NCBI RefSeq assembly: GCF_003937945.1
Contig: NZ_RSEC01000046.1
Coordinates: 248,001-312,000, forward strand
Length of the DNA stretch: 64,000 nt
Source of the DNA: Amycolatopsis eburnea
GTDB lineage: Bacteria > Actinomycetota > Actinomycetes > Mycobacteriales > Pseudonocardiaceae
Reading direction: 5' to 3'
Under the pieces are notes generated by a model that was given only the letters and a program-made list of their open reading frames with translations, ran no database searches and was not told where the DNA came from. A program made the translations under genes and the position numbers. Shown here one piece after another: positions 1-7,661 of this stretch (within the stretch, counting starts at the first letter, position 1; each line of letters opens with the position of its first letter).

Positions 1-366
1 CGCCGCACCGCCGGGCGCCTCGCCCGCGAGGTCGGCCCACCCCACCGCGGCGGCGCGCAGCATGCCGAACGGCGCGGCGCCGGGGTCGGCGGCGATCAGC
101 CCGTCGGAGTTGTGCTCCAGGACCGCGTGCAACGCGGCGACGTCGTACAACGTCTCGTCCAGCCCGGCGCCGGTCCAGGCCCGGGACCGGCCGAGGCCGC
201 CCAGCGCGCCGTCGACGTCGCCGCCGGACAGGACGGCGCGGCACACCGCGTCCACTTCGGGGACCGCCCAGTCGCTCGGGAACCGCCAGCCGCTGCTGAT
301 GCTCGCGATCCGCCACCGGCTCCGGAGATCCCGCACGGCTTTGCCGGCGCACTCTCGATCGGTCAC
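1..366 (-). CDS. Unrecognised protein, N-terminal part only
   Basis: Only about 122 N-terminal residues are inside the window; the gene runs off the left edge. The GTG start at 366 follows an AAGGGGTGA-type ribosome site. The visible part is soluble, with motifs such as WRFPSDWAVPEVDAV and a Leu/Ala-rich helical stretch (YDVAALHAVLEH). There is no signal peptide or membrane segment. The pattern vaguely resembles N-terminal regions of actinobacterial GGDEF-type signalling proteins, but no catalytic motif is visible, so I do not assign a function. It lies 111 bp downstream of the small-peptide gene in the same direction and may be the last gene of the sigma-factor operon. Confidence 0.5.
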   Translation of the reverse strand, partial: MTDRECAGKAVRDLRSRWRIASISSGWRFPSDWAVPEVDAVCRAVLSGGDVDGALGGLGRSRAWTGAGLDETLYDVAALHAVLEHNSDGLIAADPGAAPFGMLRAAAVGWADLAGEAPGGAA

Positions 367-477
367 CGCTCACCCCTTCGCGTGACGACCTACCCGGTCC
401 TTCCCGTTGGTCTCGGGAATTCGACGGGCCCGGTCGCCGACCGTGACGCTGGGGCGGCGAGAGATCCACCGGATGAG

Positions 478-660
478 CTAACCCTCAGGGGTGTCCGTTC
501 GCGGGGCGGCCTCGGTGTCGTCCGCGCAGAACCACCCGTTCGTGTGCTGTTCCCCGCTCGCCGTGGGCGAAGCGTCCACCCAGGACAGTCCGGCCTCGGC
601 GAGCAGCGTGTCGAAGATGGGCGTCGCCGCGCCGTCGTGCGGTGTGTCCACTGTGTTCAT
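478..660 (-). CDS. 60-aa peptide behind sigma factor gene
   Basis: A small gene with ATG at 660, preceded by a CAGGAA ribosome site and separated from the upstream sigma-factor stop by 11 bp. The 60-residue product is acidic. It has no signal peptide or membrane helix, carries one Cys, and contains the segment FDTLLAEAGLSWVDASP followed by a polar, Asp/Glu/Thr-rich tail. I do not recognise the family. The tight coupling to the sigma gene suggests co-expression; it could be a modulator of that sigma factor or a precursor-like peptide. Both are inference. Alternative frames across this stretch give only low-complexity Arg/Pro translations, which supports this frame. Confidence 0.55.
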   Translation of the reverse strand: MNTVDTPHDGAATPIFDTLLAEAGLSWVDASPTASGEQHTNGWFCADDTEAAPRTDTPEG

Positions 661-671
661 CGGCGTTCCTG

Positions 672-1466
672 TCACGGGGCCGGGGTCGTCGGCGTGCGGT
701 GGCCGGCGCGGCGGGCGGTGGCACCGATGAACACCTTGAGGGCGAACAGGCCTTCCCGGGCCGCGCCGGGCACGGCCTGCCGGCACGACGTGCATTCGGC
801 GAGGTGCGCCGCGACCGTCGAGGCGCAGGCGTCGTACCGCCCGCCGCGCAACCAGATTTCCAGCTGGCGCAACGCATCCCGGCAGGCCTGCGTCCGGGGC
901 GCGGGGAGCTGCTGGGCCTGCAGGTAGGCCAGCCGCAGGCCCGCGCGGGCGCGGCCGGCCAGCGCCGCGACGCCGTTCGCGGAGATGCCCATGACCGGCG
1001 CCAGGTCGGCCGGGGTGCGGCCTTCGGCGACGATGTTCCAGAGCACGGTCCGCCAGCGCACCGGCAGGGTGTGGAAAGCGGATCTGACCAGCTCGTCGGT
1101 CGAGCGTCTGAGCACCAGCTCCTCGGTGCCTTCGGCGACCGCGGCGCCCGGGACCACCGCGTGCGGCTCGACCCGCTCCCGGTAACGGTTCCAGCGGGCG
1201 GCGAGGTTCCGCATCGTCACGACCAGGTACGGGCGCAGGTCGTCCTTCGGCCCGCCACCGGCGCGGACCACCGCGAGGACGCAGGCGAACGCCTCCGCCA
1301 CCAGGTCGTCGCGTTCCGCCGGCTGCCTGGCCCAGCGCGCCGCGACCCGGCGCAGGGGCCCGGCGTGACGACGGAACAGCCGATCCCCCGCGGCGGGGTT
1401 CCCCGCCCGCAATTCGGCGAGCAACCGCCGATCCGGCAGGTGGTCGTCGTCAGTGGATTCGTCCAT
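672..1466 (-). CDS. ECF-type sigma-70 factor with C-terminal zinc-finger domain
   Basis: 264 residues, ATG at 1466. Residues about 25-75 look like sigma region 2 (LFRRHAGPLRRVAARW, then ERDDLVAEAFACVL). Residues about 135-185 look like region 4 with an HTH (LPVRWRTVLWNIVAEGRT, MGISANGVAALAGRARAGL). The C-terminus has a zf-HC2-like module with HLAECTSC, the His-x3-Cys-x2-Cys signature usually found in separate anti-sigma factors. Fusion of the zinc finger to the sigma factor suggests built-in redox or metal control. No separate anti-sigma gene is seen here. It heads a minus-strand operon with the 60-aa peptide gene and probably the truncated gene at the left edge. Confidence 0.85.
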   Translation of the reverse strand: MDESTDDDHLPDRRLLAELRAGNPAAGDRLFRRHAGPLRRVAARWARQPAERDDLVAEAFACVLAVVRAGGGPKDDLRPYLVVTMRNLAARWNRYRERVEPHAVVPGAAVAEGTEELVLRRSTDELVRSAFHTLPVRWRTVLWNIVAEGRTPADLAPVMGISANGVAALAGRARAGLRLAYLQAQQLPAPRTQACRDALRQLEIWLRGGRYDACASTVAAHLAECTSCRQAVPGAAREGLFALKVFIGATARRAGHRTPTTPAP

Positions 1467-1519
1467 CGCTACTCCGATTCGGCGCCGCTTGCACTCTCGG
1501 TGATTTGATCGCGCACAAA

Positions 1520-1554
1520 GTAACAGTTACAGAAGTGTAGCCCTAAATGGCTAC
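1520..1554. promoter_or_regulatory. Two inverted repeats between sigma and TetR genes
   Basis: In the 108-bp divergent spacer, GTAACAGTTAC (1520-1530) is an 11-bp perfect palindrome. GTAGCC-6-GGCTAC (1537-1554) is an inverted repeat with 6-bp arms that ends about 20 bp before the TetR start. Both are unusually AT-rich for this genome. The likely reading is an operator for the adjacent TetR protein, possibly also touching the sigma promoter. No clean -35/-10 pair was identified. Confidence 0.5.
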
Positions 1555-1574
1555 CCGGTACGCTTCGCGAAGTG

Positions 1575-2279
1575 ATGGCTTCCAGAGCGGGCACCGGGCC
1601 CGGCGACGGCCGCGCGGCGCGCTGGGCGGGGCAACGCGAGCGCCGGCGCCGCGAATTCGTCGACGCGGCGCTGCGCGCGATCGCCGAACACGGCCCGCGC
1701 GTGTCGGCCACCCACATCGCCGACGCCGCCGGCGTGGCCCGCCCCCAGCTGTACCGGCAATTCGACGACGCGGCGGACCTGACGCGCGCCATCGCCGACC
1801 GGGCCACCGAGCAGATCATCGTGGCGATGCGGCCGGTGTGGGAGCCCCAGGGCAGCGCCATGCAAATGATCTCCGCGGCCGTCGACGCCCACACCGGCTG
1901 GCTCGCCGAAAACGGCAACCTCTACCGCTACCTGACCCTGCACTCCCAGATCGGCCGCCGCGAGGGCGAGGACGCGATCGCCGACGTCAAAACGGTCATC
2001 GCGCGCCAATTGACCCAGGTGTTCGAGTACTACCTGACGCTGTTCCAGCTCGACACCCGCGTCGCCACCGTCCTGTCGTTCGGCGCCGTCGGGCTCGTCG
2101 ACTCCTGCGCCGCGCAGTGGCTCGAAGCCCCGCTCGGGATCACGAAGGCGCAGCTCGCCGAAATGCTCACGCGCTGGATCTGGCACATCCTCGACGACGC
2201 TCTCCGCACCGCCGGCATCGAAATCGACCCGGATCTCCCGTTACCGCCACCGCCGCCGCGGCAGCCACCGACGTCCTGA
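1575..2279 (+). CDS. TetR/AcrR-family transcriptional regulator
   Basis: 234 residues from ATG 1575; a GTG immediately before it at 1572 is an equal alternative. The N-terminal HTH spans about residues 20-70 (REFVDAALRAIAEHGPRV, THIADAAGVARPQLYRQF), typical of TetR. The rest is a helical ligand-binding domain of normal length. The C-terminus is a Pro-rich tail (LPLPPPPPRQPP), which is atypical. The gene is divergent from the sigma-factor operon, with inverted repeats in the spacer, so autoregulation and control of that operon are plausible. The ligand is unknown. Confidence 0.85.
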   Translation: MASRAGTGPGDGRAARWAGQRERRRREFVDAALRAIAEHGPRVSATHIADAAGVARPQLYRQFDDAADLTRAIADRATEQIIVAMRPVWEPQGSAMQMISAAVDAHTGWLAENGNLYRYLTLHSQIGRREGEDAIADVKTVIARQLTQVFEYYLTLFQLDTRVATVLSFGAVGLVDSCAAQWLEAPLGITKAQLAEMLTRWIWHILDDALRTAGIEIDPDLPLPPPPPRQPPTS

Positions 2280-2624
2280 TCCGAACACGTTCCCGCGGCC
2301 GTGGCAACCACACCCCGGGTTCCCGCCCGCGCTTTTCCGGCTCGCCGAAACGGGGCCGCGACGCTTTCACCAGGAACGCCACCCGGCCGCGCCGCCTCCG
2401 GCCGGTGCCGCCGAAGCACCGCAGATCCACCCGCGTGAGGGATCGCCGCCGGGCGCGAACCCCTTGCAGGCGCCGGAAAGCGCGGCAGAGTAACGCCGGC
2501 GGGACCGAGAACCTAACGCGAGCGGTGCTCTTCACCCTGGCGCCCGGATGGAGTTGCGGGCCCGTGCCGAACAGCTTTCATTGAACCCATCGGGTCAGCT
2601 CACGTGGACGTAGGAGAAGCACCC
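2280..2624. other. Non-coding gap, nothing recognised
   Basis: 345 bp between the TetR gene and the small antitoxin-like gene. Translations in all frames are Arg/Pro-rich and without domain character. No convincing hairpin, promoter pair or RNA gene was seen. The end of the gap must hold the promoter of the 61-aa gene at 2625. Confidence 0.4.
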
Positions 2625-2810
2625 ATGGGGATCGACTTCGACAACCTGAAGAAAATCGCGAGCAGCGAAAACGTCGACGCGGCCGCGGAGTTCGCGAAGT
2701 CCCATTGCGGCGACCACGCCGACGAGATCGACGCGGCCGCCGAACGGGCAAAGGTTTTCCTCAGCGGGGAATCGTGCGGTGACGAGCCGGGCGACGGCCC
2801 CGCGGCGTGA
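2625..2810 (+). CDS. Small MT0933/Rv0909-like antitoxin family protein
   Basis: 61 residues from ATG 2625, chosen because GTAGGAGAAG lies at ideal distance; an in-frame GTG at 2604 has no such site. The product is small, charged and helical, with the pattern FAKSHCGDHADEIDAAAERAK. This recalls the Rv0909/MT0933 antitoxin family of repeated Asp-x-Ile-Asp and Ala/Lys helices. In mycobacteria these proteins pair with a toxin encoded next door; no partner toxin is adjacent here. The family assignment is tentative because the protein is short and of low complexity. Confidence 0.5.
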   Translation: MGIDFDNLKKIASSENVDAAAEFAKSHCGDHADEIDAAAERAKVFLSGESCGDEPGDGPAA

Positions 2811-2817
2811 AGCGCCC

Positions 2818-4122
2818 CTACCGGTCGCGCTCGCGCGGCACCTTGAGGAACGCCAGCATGATCGCCGAGAGCACCAGGCAGCCGATCGGGAAGTACAGCC
2901 CGACCGTGACGTCGGTGTCGGTCGCCGCGAGCCCGATCGCGTACGGGCCGAAGAAGCCGCCCAGCGCCGCGATCGAGTTGATCGCCGCCAGGCCGACGGC
3001 GGTGTGCTCCTTCGACAGCACCTTCGCGGCCATCGCCCAGTACGGCGCCAGGTACCCGAGCACGCCGATCGCGGCCAGCGACAGGCTGATCAGCGACAGC
3101 GCGGGCACGGACTTGAACTGGATGGCGCCGAAGAAGCCCAGCGCCGCCACGAGCACGAGCGCGATCACGTGTCCCTTGCGCTCGCCGGTCCGGTCGGAGT
3201 TGCGGGCGAGCAGCAGCATGCCGACCGCGCCCACGACGTACGGGATCGCGCCGAGCAGGCCGATGTTCGTCGAAGAGTACTTCGGGTCGAGCTGCTTGAC
3301 GATCAGCGGCAGGAAGAACGTCAGCCCGTACAGCCCGCAGGCGATGAACAGGTTCGAGAACGCCAGGTGCAGCACCTTGCCGTTGCGGACCGCCTTCAGC
3401 TGCCCGAGGAAGGTTTCCTTCTCCTCCGGCACGTACTCCTTGTCGATCTCGGCCTGCAGCCAGCCGCTCTCCTCCTTCGTGAGGAACTTCGCGTCGGCCG
3501 GTTTGTCGGGCAGCCAAAGGAAAGTGATCACGCCGATCAGCACGGCCGGCGCGCCCTGCAGCACGAACACCCACTGCCAGCTGCTCATCCCGAGCCAGTG
3601 CGCGTGGTCGAGGATCCAGCCGCCGGTGAGGCTGCCGAGGATCAGCGCGATCGGCTGCGCCAGCGCGAGCGTGGCGATGGCGCGGCCGCGTTCCTTCCCG
3701 CGGAACCACAACGTCAAGTACAGCAGCAGGCCGGGGAACAGCCCCGCTTCGGCGATGCCGAGCACGATCCGCGCGATGAACAGGTGCGTCGTGCTCGCGA
3801 CGAACCCGGTCACGACGGTGACGATGCCCCAGCTGACCGCGATCCGGCTCAGCCACAGCCGCGCGCCGACCCGCTTCATGATCATGTTGCTCGGGACCTC
3901 GAACACGACGTAGGCGAGGAAGAAGATCGCCGACGCCGCCCCGAAGGTCGCCGCGGTGATCGCGAGTTCCTTGCCCATGCCGAGCTGGGCGTAGCCGATG
4001 TTGGCCCGGTCCATGTAGTTGAAGATGTAGAGCAGGCCGACGATCGGCATGATCCGCACCGCGACCTTGCGGACGGTGCGTCTCCCGACCGCGGCGCTCG
4101 CGGCTCCGGTGTGGACGGTCAT
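2818..4122 (-). CDS. MFS transporter, anion:cation symporter (ACS) type
   Basis: 434 residues with about 12 hydrophobic segments. The ATG at 4122 follows GAGGAGCACCCC. The N-terminus contains LLYIFNYMDRANIGYAQL and FEVPSNMIMKRVGARLW, hallmarks of the ACS family that imports organic anions such as phthalate, tartrate or hydroxyphenylacetate. The start overlaps the stop of the FAD dehydrogenase gene by 4 bp, so it is translationally coupled as the last gene of the catabolic operon starting at 7552. It probably imports the carboxylate substrate or an intermediate of that pathway. The exact substrate cannot be read from sequence. Confidence 0.88.
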   Translation of the reverse strand: MTVHTGAASAAVGRRTVRKVAVRIMPIVGLLYIFNYMDRANIGYAQLGMGKELAITAATFGAASAIFFLAYVVFEVPSNMIMKRVGARLWLSRIAVSWGIVTVVTGFVASTTHLFIARIVLGIAEAGLFPGLLLYLTLWFRGKERGRAIATLALAQPIALILGSLTGGWILDHAHWLGMSSWQWVFVLQGAPAVLIGVITFLWLPDKPADAKFLTKEESGWLQAEIDKEYVPEEKETFLGQLKAVRNGKVLHLAFSNLFIACGLYGLTFFLPLIVKQLDPKYSSTNIGLLGAIPYVVGAVGMLLLARNSDRTGERKGHVIALVLVAALGFFGAIQFKSVPALSLISLSLAAIGVLGYLAPYWAMAAKVLSKEHTAVGLAAINSIAALGGFFGPYAIGLAATDTDVTVGLYFPIGCLVLSAIMLAFLKVPRERDR

Positions 4123-5549
4123 GGGGTGCTCCTCGGCGTTGAGTGAGTGGCGGTGCGGCCGGCGACCCGGCCCATGGTGATGGCGTTGGCGACGGCGTTC
4201 CCGCCGCCGACGTACCGCGGCCCGAGCACGCCGGCCCCGGCCTCCCCCGCGGCGAACAGGCCGGGCACGCGCTCCCCGCGCGCGTCGAGAACCGCGGCGG
4301 TGCCGTCGATCTCGAGCCCGGCGTGGGTGCAGACGAGTTCGGCGGGCAGCGTGCGCGCCGCGTAGAACGGCGGTGTCCCCAGCGGTTCCGGTGGTTCGGT
4401 GCGCCCCTTGGCTTTCAGGGTCTCGTGGCGCAGGAAGTCCGGGTCCTCGCCGGTGGGCAGGTGCGCGTTCCAGCGGTCGATGCTCGCCCGCAGCGCGTCG
4501 GCGGGGACACCGAGCTTCCCGGCCAGTTCCTCGACGGTGCCGGCGCGGATCGTGCGTCCCGCCTCGGCTTCGGCCAGCACGTGGGCGGCGTCCCAGTGCG
4601 CGTACCCGGCGGGCAGGCTCAGCCGGGCCCGCTCGTCGAAGACCGTCCACACGGGACCGTCCTGGGCGTCGATGATCCCGCCGGACACGGCGTAGGAGGC
4701 GTCCTCGTCCATGAACCGGCGGCCGTGGGCGTTGACCATGATCCGCGAGACCGGCGGGAAACCGGACTGCCAGTGGTGCAGCCGCTGGAAGTAGGCGGTG
4801 GGCAGCAACAACCCCCAGCCGTCGCCTGCGACAGCGGCGTCCACTTGCGACCCGAACGCCAGGTGGTCCCCCCGGGACCCGTCCGCCGCGACGACGAACA
4901 GGTCTTCTCCAGCGGCATCGGCGGCCGGGTAGTACCGCGAGACGAGCGCCGGGTCCTGGGCGAACCCGCCGGTCGTGACGATCACCGCCTTCGCGGGCAC
5001 CTCGACGCCGTCGGCGACCACGCCGGTGACGCGCCCGCCGTCGACGAGCAGTCGTTCCACGCGGGTGTTCAGCACGGCTTCGACGCCGGCCCGGCGTCTG
5101 GCCCGGTCGAGGACCTGGACGAGGCCGTAACCCTGGTCCTTCGGGACGTGCGCGCGCCAGACGTCCTCGACACCGGCCCGGGTCAGGCCCGGCGAATGCG
5201 CGTTGTGCGACACCTTCGCCGGGATCTCGGCACCCAGCCCGATCAGCCACTCCAGCGCCGGGCCCGCCTCCGCGCAGAACGCGCGGACCAGCCCCGGCTT
5301 GAGCTGCCACTGGTTGAGGTCCATGTAGTGCTGAAAGAACTTCTCCGGCGTGTCCTCGATGCCGAGTCCCTTTTGGACACTGGTCCCGGCGGCGGTGAAC
5401 ATCCCCGCCGACAGCTGCGTCGAGCCGCCGAGTTCCTTCTCGGCCTCGAACAGCAGGACGGACGCGCCGTGCTCGGCGGCGGACACGGCGGCCGCGAGGC
5501 CCGCTCCCCCGCCGCCCACGACGACGACGTCGTACCCCTCGTCGCTCAT
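4119..5549 (-). CDS. FAD-dependent dehydrogenase, fumarate reductase/ketosteroid dehydrogenase type
   Basis: 476 residues. The N-terminus carries the dinucleotide-binding motif VVVVGGGGAGLAAAVSAAEHG and an acidic strand end (LLFEAEKELGGST). The C-terminus has the second FAD-contact region GLFAAGEAGAGVLGPRYVGGG, typical of FAD_binding_2 flavoproteins. Members reduce or desaturate C=C bonds next to carbonyls (fumarate reductase, 3-ketosteroid-delta-1-dehydrogenase, urocanate reductase). No covalent heme or FMN domains are attached. It overlaps the upstream SDR by 4 bp and the transporter by 4 bp, so it is central to this operon. A steroid substrate is possible but not demonstrated. Confidence 0.85.
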   Translation of the reverse strand: MSDEGYDVVVVGGGGAGLAAAVSAAEHGASVLLFEAEKELGGSTQLSAGMFTAAGTSVQKGLGIEDTPEKFFQHYMDLNQWQLKPGLVRAFCAEAGPALEWLIGLGAEIPAKVSHNAHSPGLTRAGVEDVWRAHVPKDQGYGLVQVLDRARRRAGVEAVLNTRVERLLVDGGRVTGVVADGVEVPAKAVIVTTGGFAQDPALVSRYYPAADAAGEDLFVVAADGSRGDHLAFGSQVDAAVAGDGWGLLLPTAYFQRLHHWQSGFPPVSRIMVNAHGRRFMDEDASYAVSGGIIDAQDGPVWTVFDERARLSLPAGYAHWDAAHVLAEAEAGRTIRAGTVEELAGKLGVPADALRASIDRWNAHLPTGEDPDFLRHETLKAKGRTEPPEPLGTPPFYAARTLPAELVCTHAGLEIDGTAAVLDARGERVPGLFAAGEAGAGVLGPRYVGGGNAVANAITMGRVAGRTATHSTPRSTP

Positions 5550-6322
5550 CCGAGGTCACCTCCCGACTCCGCGACGATGCGGTGGTAGAGCCCGTTGGAG
5601 ACGAGGCCGCCGTCGACGGTGACCTCGCTGCCGGTCATGTAGGTGGACTTGGCCGAGAGCAGGAACAGCACGGCGTCGGTGATCTCTTCGGGACGGCCCA
5701 CGCGCCCGGCCGGGACACTGTCCACAGCGGACCGCACGAACCCGTCGGCCCCGGCCAGCAAGTCCGTGCCGACGAGTCCCGGGTGGACGGAGTTGACCCG
5801 GATCCCCCACTTCGCGAAGTTCCCGGCGGCCGATTTGGACAGTCCGGTGAGGCCCCACTTGCTGGCCGAGTACGCGGGCGAGAAGTAGCCGATCTGCCCG
5901 GAGATCGACGAGATGTTGACGATCGACCCGCCGCCGGAGTCGCGCATCAGCGGGGCGGCCGCGTGCATCCCGTGGAACGGCCCGCTCAGGTTGACCGCGA
6001 GCACCCGGTCCCACACCTCGGCGGTGGTGTCCAGGAACTCCAGCCGCCGCGAGATGCCCGCGTTGTTGACCAGCCCGCCGAGTTTTCCGTGCCGCGTCCG
6101 GATTTCGCCGATCACGGCGGCCCACTGCGTCGCGTCGGTGACGTCGAGGTGATGAGGCGAAGCGGAGCCGCCGCCGGCGACGATCTCACCGGCCACAGCG
6201 GACGGATCGGCGACGTCGGCGACGCAGACGTGGACGCCGAGGGCCCCGAGCGCGCGGGCGTGAACCGCGCCCATGCCCCCGGCCGCGCCGGTGACCAGGA
6301 CGACGTCCGGGTACTCAGACAT
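5546..6322 (-). CDS. Short-chain dehydrogenase/reductase
   Basis: 258 residues with the SDR cofactor motif TGAAGGMGAVHA near the N-terminus, NNAG (VNNAGISRR) and the catalytic Ser and Tyr-x3-Lys (NISSISGQ, YSASKWG). It ends with the tetramer-type MTGSEVTVDGG signature. NAD or NADP would be used to oxidise or reduce a secondary alcohol/ketone intermediate. It overlaps the flanking genes by 4 bp (downstream) and 8 bp (upstream), one of two SDRs in this operon. The two are only distantly alike, so they probably act on different intermediates. Confidence 0.9.
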   Translation of the reverse strand: MSEYPDVVLVTGAAGGMGAVHARALGALGVHVCVADVADPSAVAGEIVAGGGSASPHHLDVTDATQWAAVIGEIRTRHGKLGGLVNNAGISRRLEFLDTTAEVWDRVLAVNLSGPFHGMHAAAPLMRDSGGGSIVNISSISGQIGYFSPAYSASKWGLTGLSKSAAGNFAKWGIRVNSVHPGLVGTDLLAGADGFVRSAVDSVPAGRVGRPEEITDAVLFLLSAKSTYMTGSEVTVDGGLVSNGLYHRIVAESGGDLG

Positions 6323-7139
6323 GGCGCGACCCGCCGTCGACGGCGATGCTGTGCCCGGTCACGTACCGCGCGCTGTCCGACAGCAGGAACAGCAGCACGC
6401 CGGCGACCTCTTCGGGCGACCCGATCCGGTGCAGCGGCACGGCGTCGAGGGCCTTGGCCAGCGCCGGGGCGTCGTCCTGGATCCACCGCGTCATCTCGGT
6501 GTCGATGTAGCCGGGCGCGATCGAGTTGACGCGGATGCCCTGGTCGCCCAGCTCGACGGCGAGCGACTCGGTCAGGTGCGCGACGGCGGCCTTGGAACTG
6601 CAGTAGGCGGCGCGCCCCTTGCGCACGCGCACGGCCGACACCGAGGACATGTTGACGATCGCGCCGCCGGGCTTGAGGTGCTTCGCGGCGGCCTGCGCGC
6701 CGAACAGCACGCCCTCGACGTTGACCGACAGCGTCGCGCGGATCTGCTCCGGCGTGATCTCGGGGACCTCGGCGAACGGGAAGATCCCGGCGTTGTTGAC
6801 CCAGAAGTCGATCCGCCCGAACTCGTCGATCGCCTTCTGCGCGAGGGCGAGGTGGTCCTCGGCCTTCGTGACGTCGAGCGTGGCCGGCACGATCCGGCCG
6901 GGCTTCGCCTCGAGGGACTGCTCCCCGCTCAGTTCGGCGGCGGTGGCGGCCATCGCGTCACCGTCGATGTCGCCCCCGACGACGTCGACCCCGCGCGTGG
7001 CGAGCGCGGCGGTGAACCGGGCGCCCATCCCGCGGGCGGCGCCGGTGACCACGGCGACCTTGCCGGGGAACTCGGGGTAGATCGTGGTGACCGGCTGGTG
7101 CAGGACCCGCCCGGGACCGGTGGGCTCGTGGGTCGTCAT
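6315..7139 (-). CDS. Short-chain dehydrogenase/reductase
   Basis: 274 residues from ATG 7139, preceded by a purine-rich GAAAGAAGAGAG stretch. It has TGAARGMGARFT as nucleotide-binding motif, NNAG (VNNAGIFPF) and the catalytic pattern MSSVSAV..YCSSKAA. The C-terminal substrate loop ends in TGHSIAVDGG. About 25 residues precede the Rossmann fold, more than in the sister SDR. It is the second gene of the operon, 26 bp after the SnoaL-like gene, and probably oxidises a hydroxy intermediate of the pathway. Confidence 0.9.
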   Translation of the reverse strand: MTTHEPTGPGRVLHQPVTTIYPEFPGKVAVVTGAARGMGARFTAALATRGVDVVGGDIDGDAMAATAAELSGEQSLEAKPGRIVPATLDVTKAEDHLALAQKAIDEFGRIDFWVNNAGIFPFAEVPEITPEQIRATLSVNVEGVLFGAQAAAKHLKPGGAIVNMSSVSAVRVRKGRAAYCSSKAAVAHLTESLAVELGDQGIRVNSIAPGYIDTEMTRWIQDDAPALAKALDAVPLHRIGSPEEVAGVLLFLLSDSARYVTGHSIAVDGGSRHV

Positions 7140-7165
7140 GCTGTTCTCTCTTCTTTCGCGGTGGA

Positions 7166-7552
7166 TCAGGAATCGCGGTGGACGGTGCGCCGCCGGACGC
7201 GCCAGCCATCGGACGTGCGGACGAGGTCGTCCTCGATGACGGTCAGCCGCACCAGGTGGGTGGGCGCGACGATCTGCAGGTAGGCATCGGCGCGCAGCGT
7301 GTCCGGGGTGTCGCCCGGGCGGACGTGGATCGTGCTGATCACGTGCCTGAGCGTCTCCCCGGAAGCGTGGAAGCGCTCGGCGAACGCGGTCAGCTCCCCG
7401 GTACCGGCGGCGGGCTCGGGGTAGGTCGGCGAGTGGAACTCGCCGTCGGCGGTGAAGGTGGCGGCCCACTCGGCGGCGCGGCCGGAGTCGATGGCGTGGC
7501 TCTGCCGGCCGTAGAGCTGGTGCACGGCCACGACGTCTTCGGTCGCCACCAT
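7166..7552 (-). CDS. SnoaL/NTF2-like small protein
   Basis: 128 residues from ATG 7552 with a GGAGG site 6 bp ahead. The pattern (HQLYGRQSHAIDSGRAAEWAATF, FHSP near residue 40, then a beta-sheet half ending in DGWRVRRRTVHRD) is that of a SnoaL_4-type cone fold. This family is used for ketosteroid isomerase-like, dehydratase or ring-hydroxylating small-subunit-like roles. It is the first gene of the minus-strand operon, reading away from the IclR gene across the 7590-7614 palindrome, so it is probably the most directly controlled gene. Confidence 0.8.
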   Translation of the reverse strand: MVATEDVVAVHQLYGRQSHAIDSGRAAEWAATFTADGEFHSPTYPEPAAGTGELTAFAERFHASGETLRHVISTIHVRPGDTPDTLRADAYLQIVAPTHLVRLTVIEDDLVRTSDGWRVRRRTVHRDS

Positions 7553-7589
7553 TCCGGAACCTCCGTTGTCCCTGCCTGCCGAACGTGCT

Positions 7590-7614
7590 ATATTCGCACG
7601 CAGTGTGCGAATAT
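7590..7614. promoter_or_regulatory. Perfect 10+10 bp palindrome, probable IclR operator
   Basis: Arms ATATTCGCAC (7590-7599) and GTGCGAATAT (7605-7614) are separated by 5 bp (GCAGT). The site sits between the SnoaL-led operon start (7552) and the IclR gene (7662). Arm length and position suit an IclR-family dimer site repressing the catabolic operon and the regulator's own gene. The AT-rich arms also overlap where both promoters must lie. The assignment to this IclR protein is inference from position. Confidence 0.75.
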
Positions 7615-7661
7615 GTGTAGGACAGTAGGTCGCCACTTTCGTGTCGTCAAGGGAGCCGTGT

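Noticed and set aside
2625..2810. Toxin-antitoxin pair
   Set aside because: The small protein looks antitoxin-like, but no partner gene is adjacent; the pair cannot be supported.
4123..5559. Minus-strand in-frame extension joining the MFS protein to upstream sequence
   Set aside because: The extension is the wrong frame of the FAD dehydrogenase; the real MFS start at 4122 has a ribosome site and 4-bp overlap.
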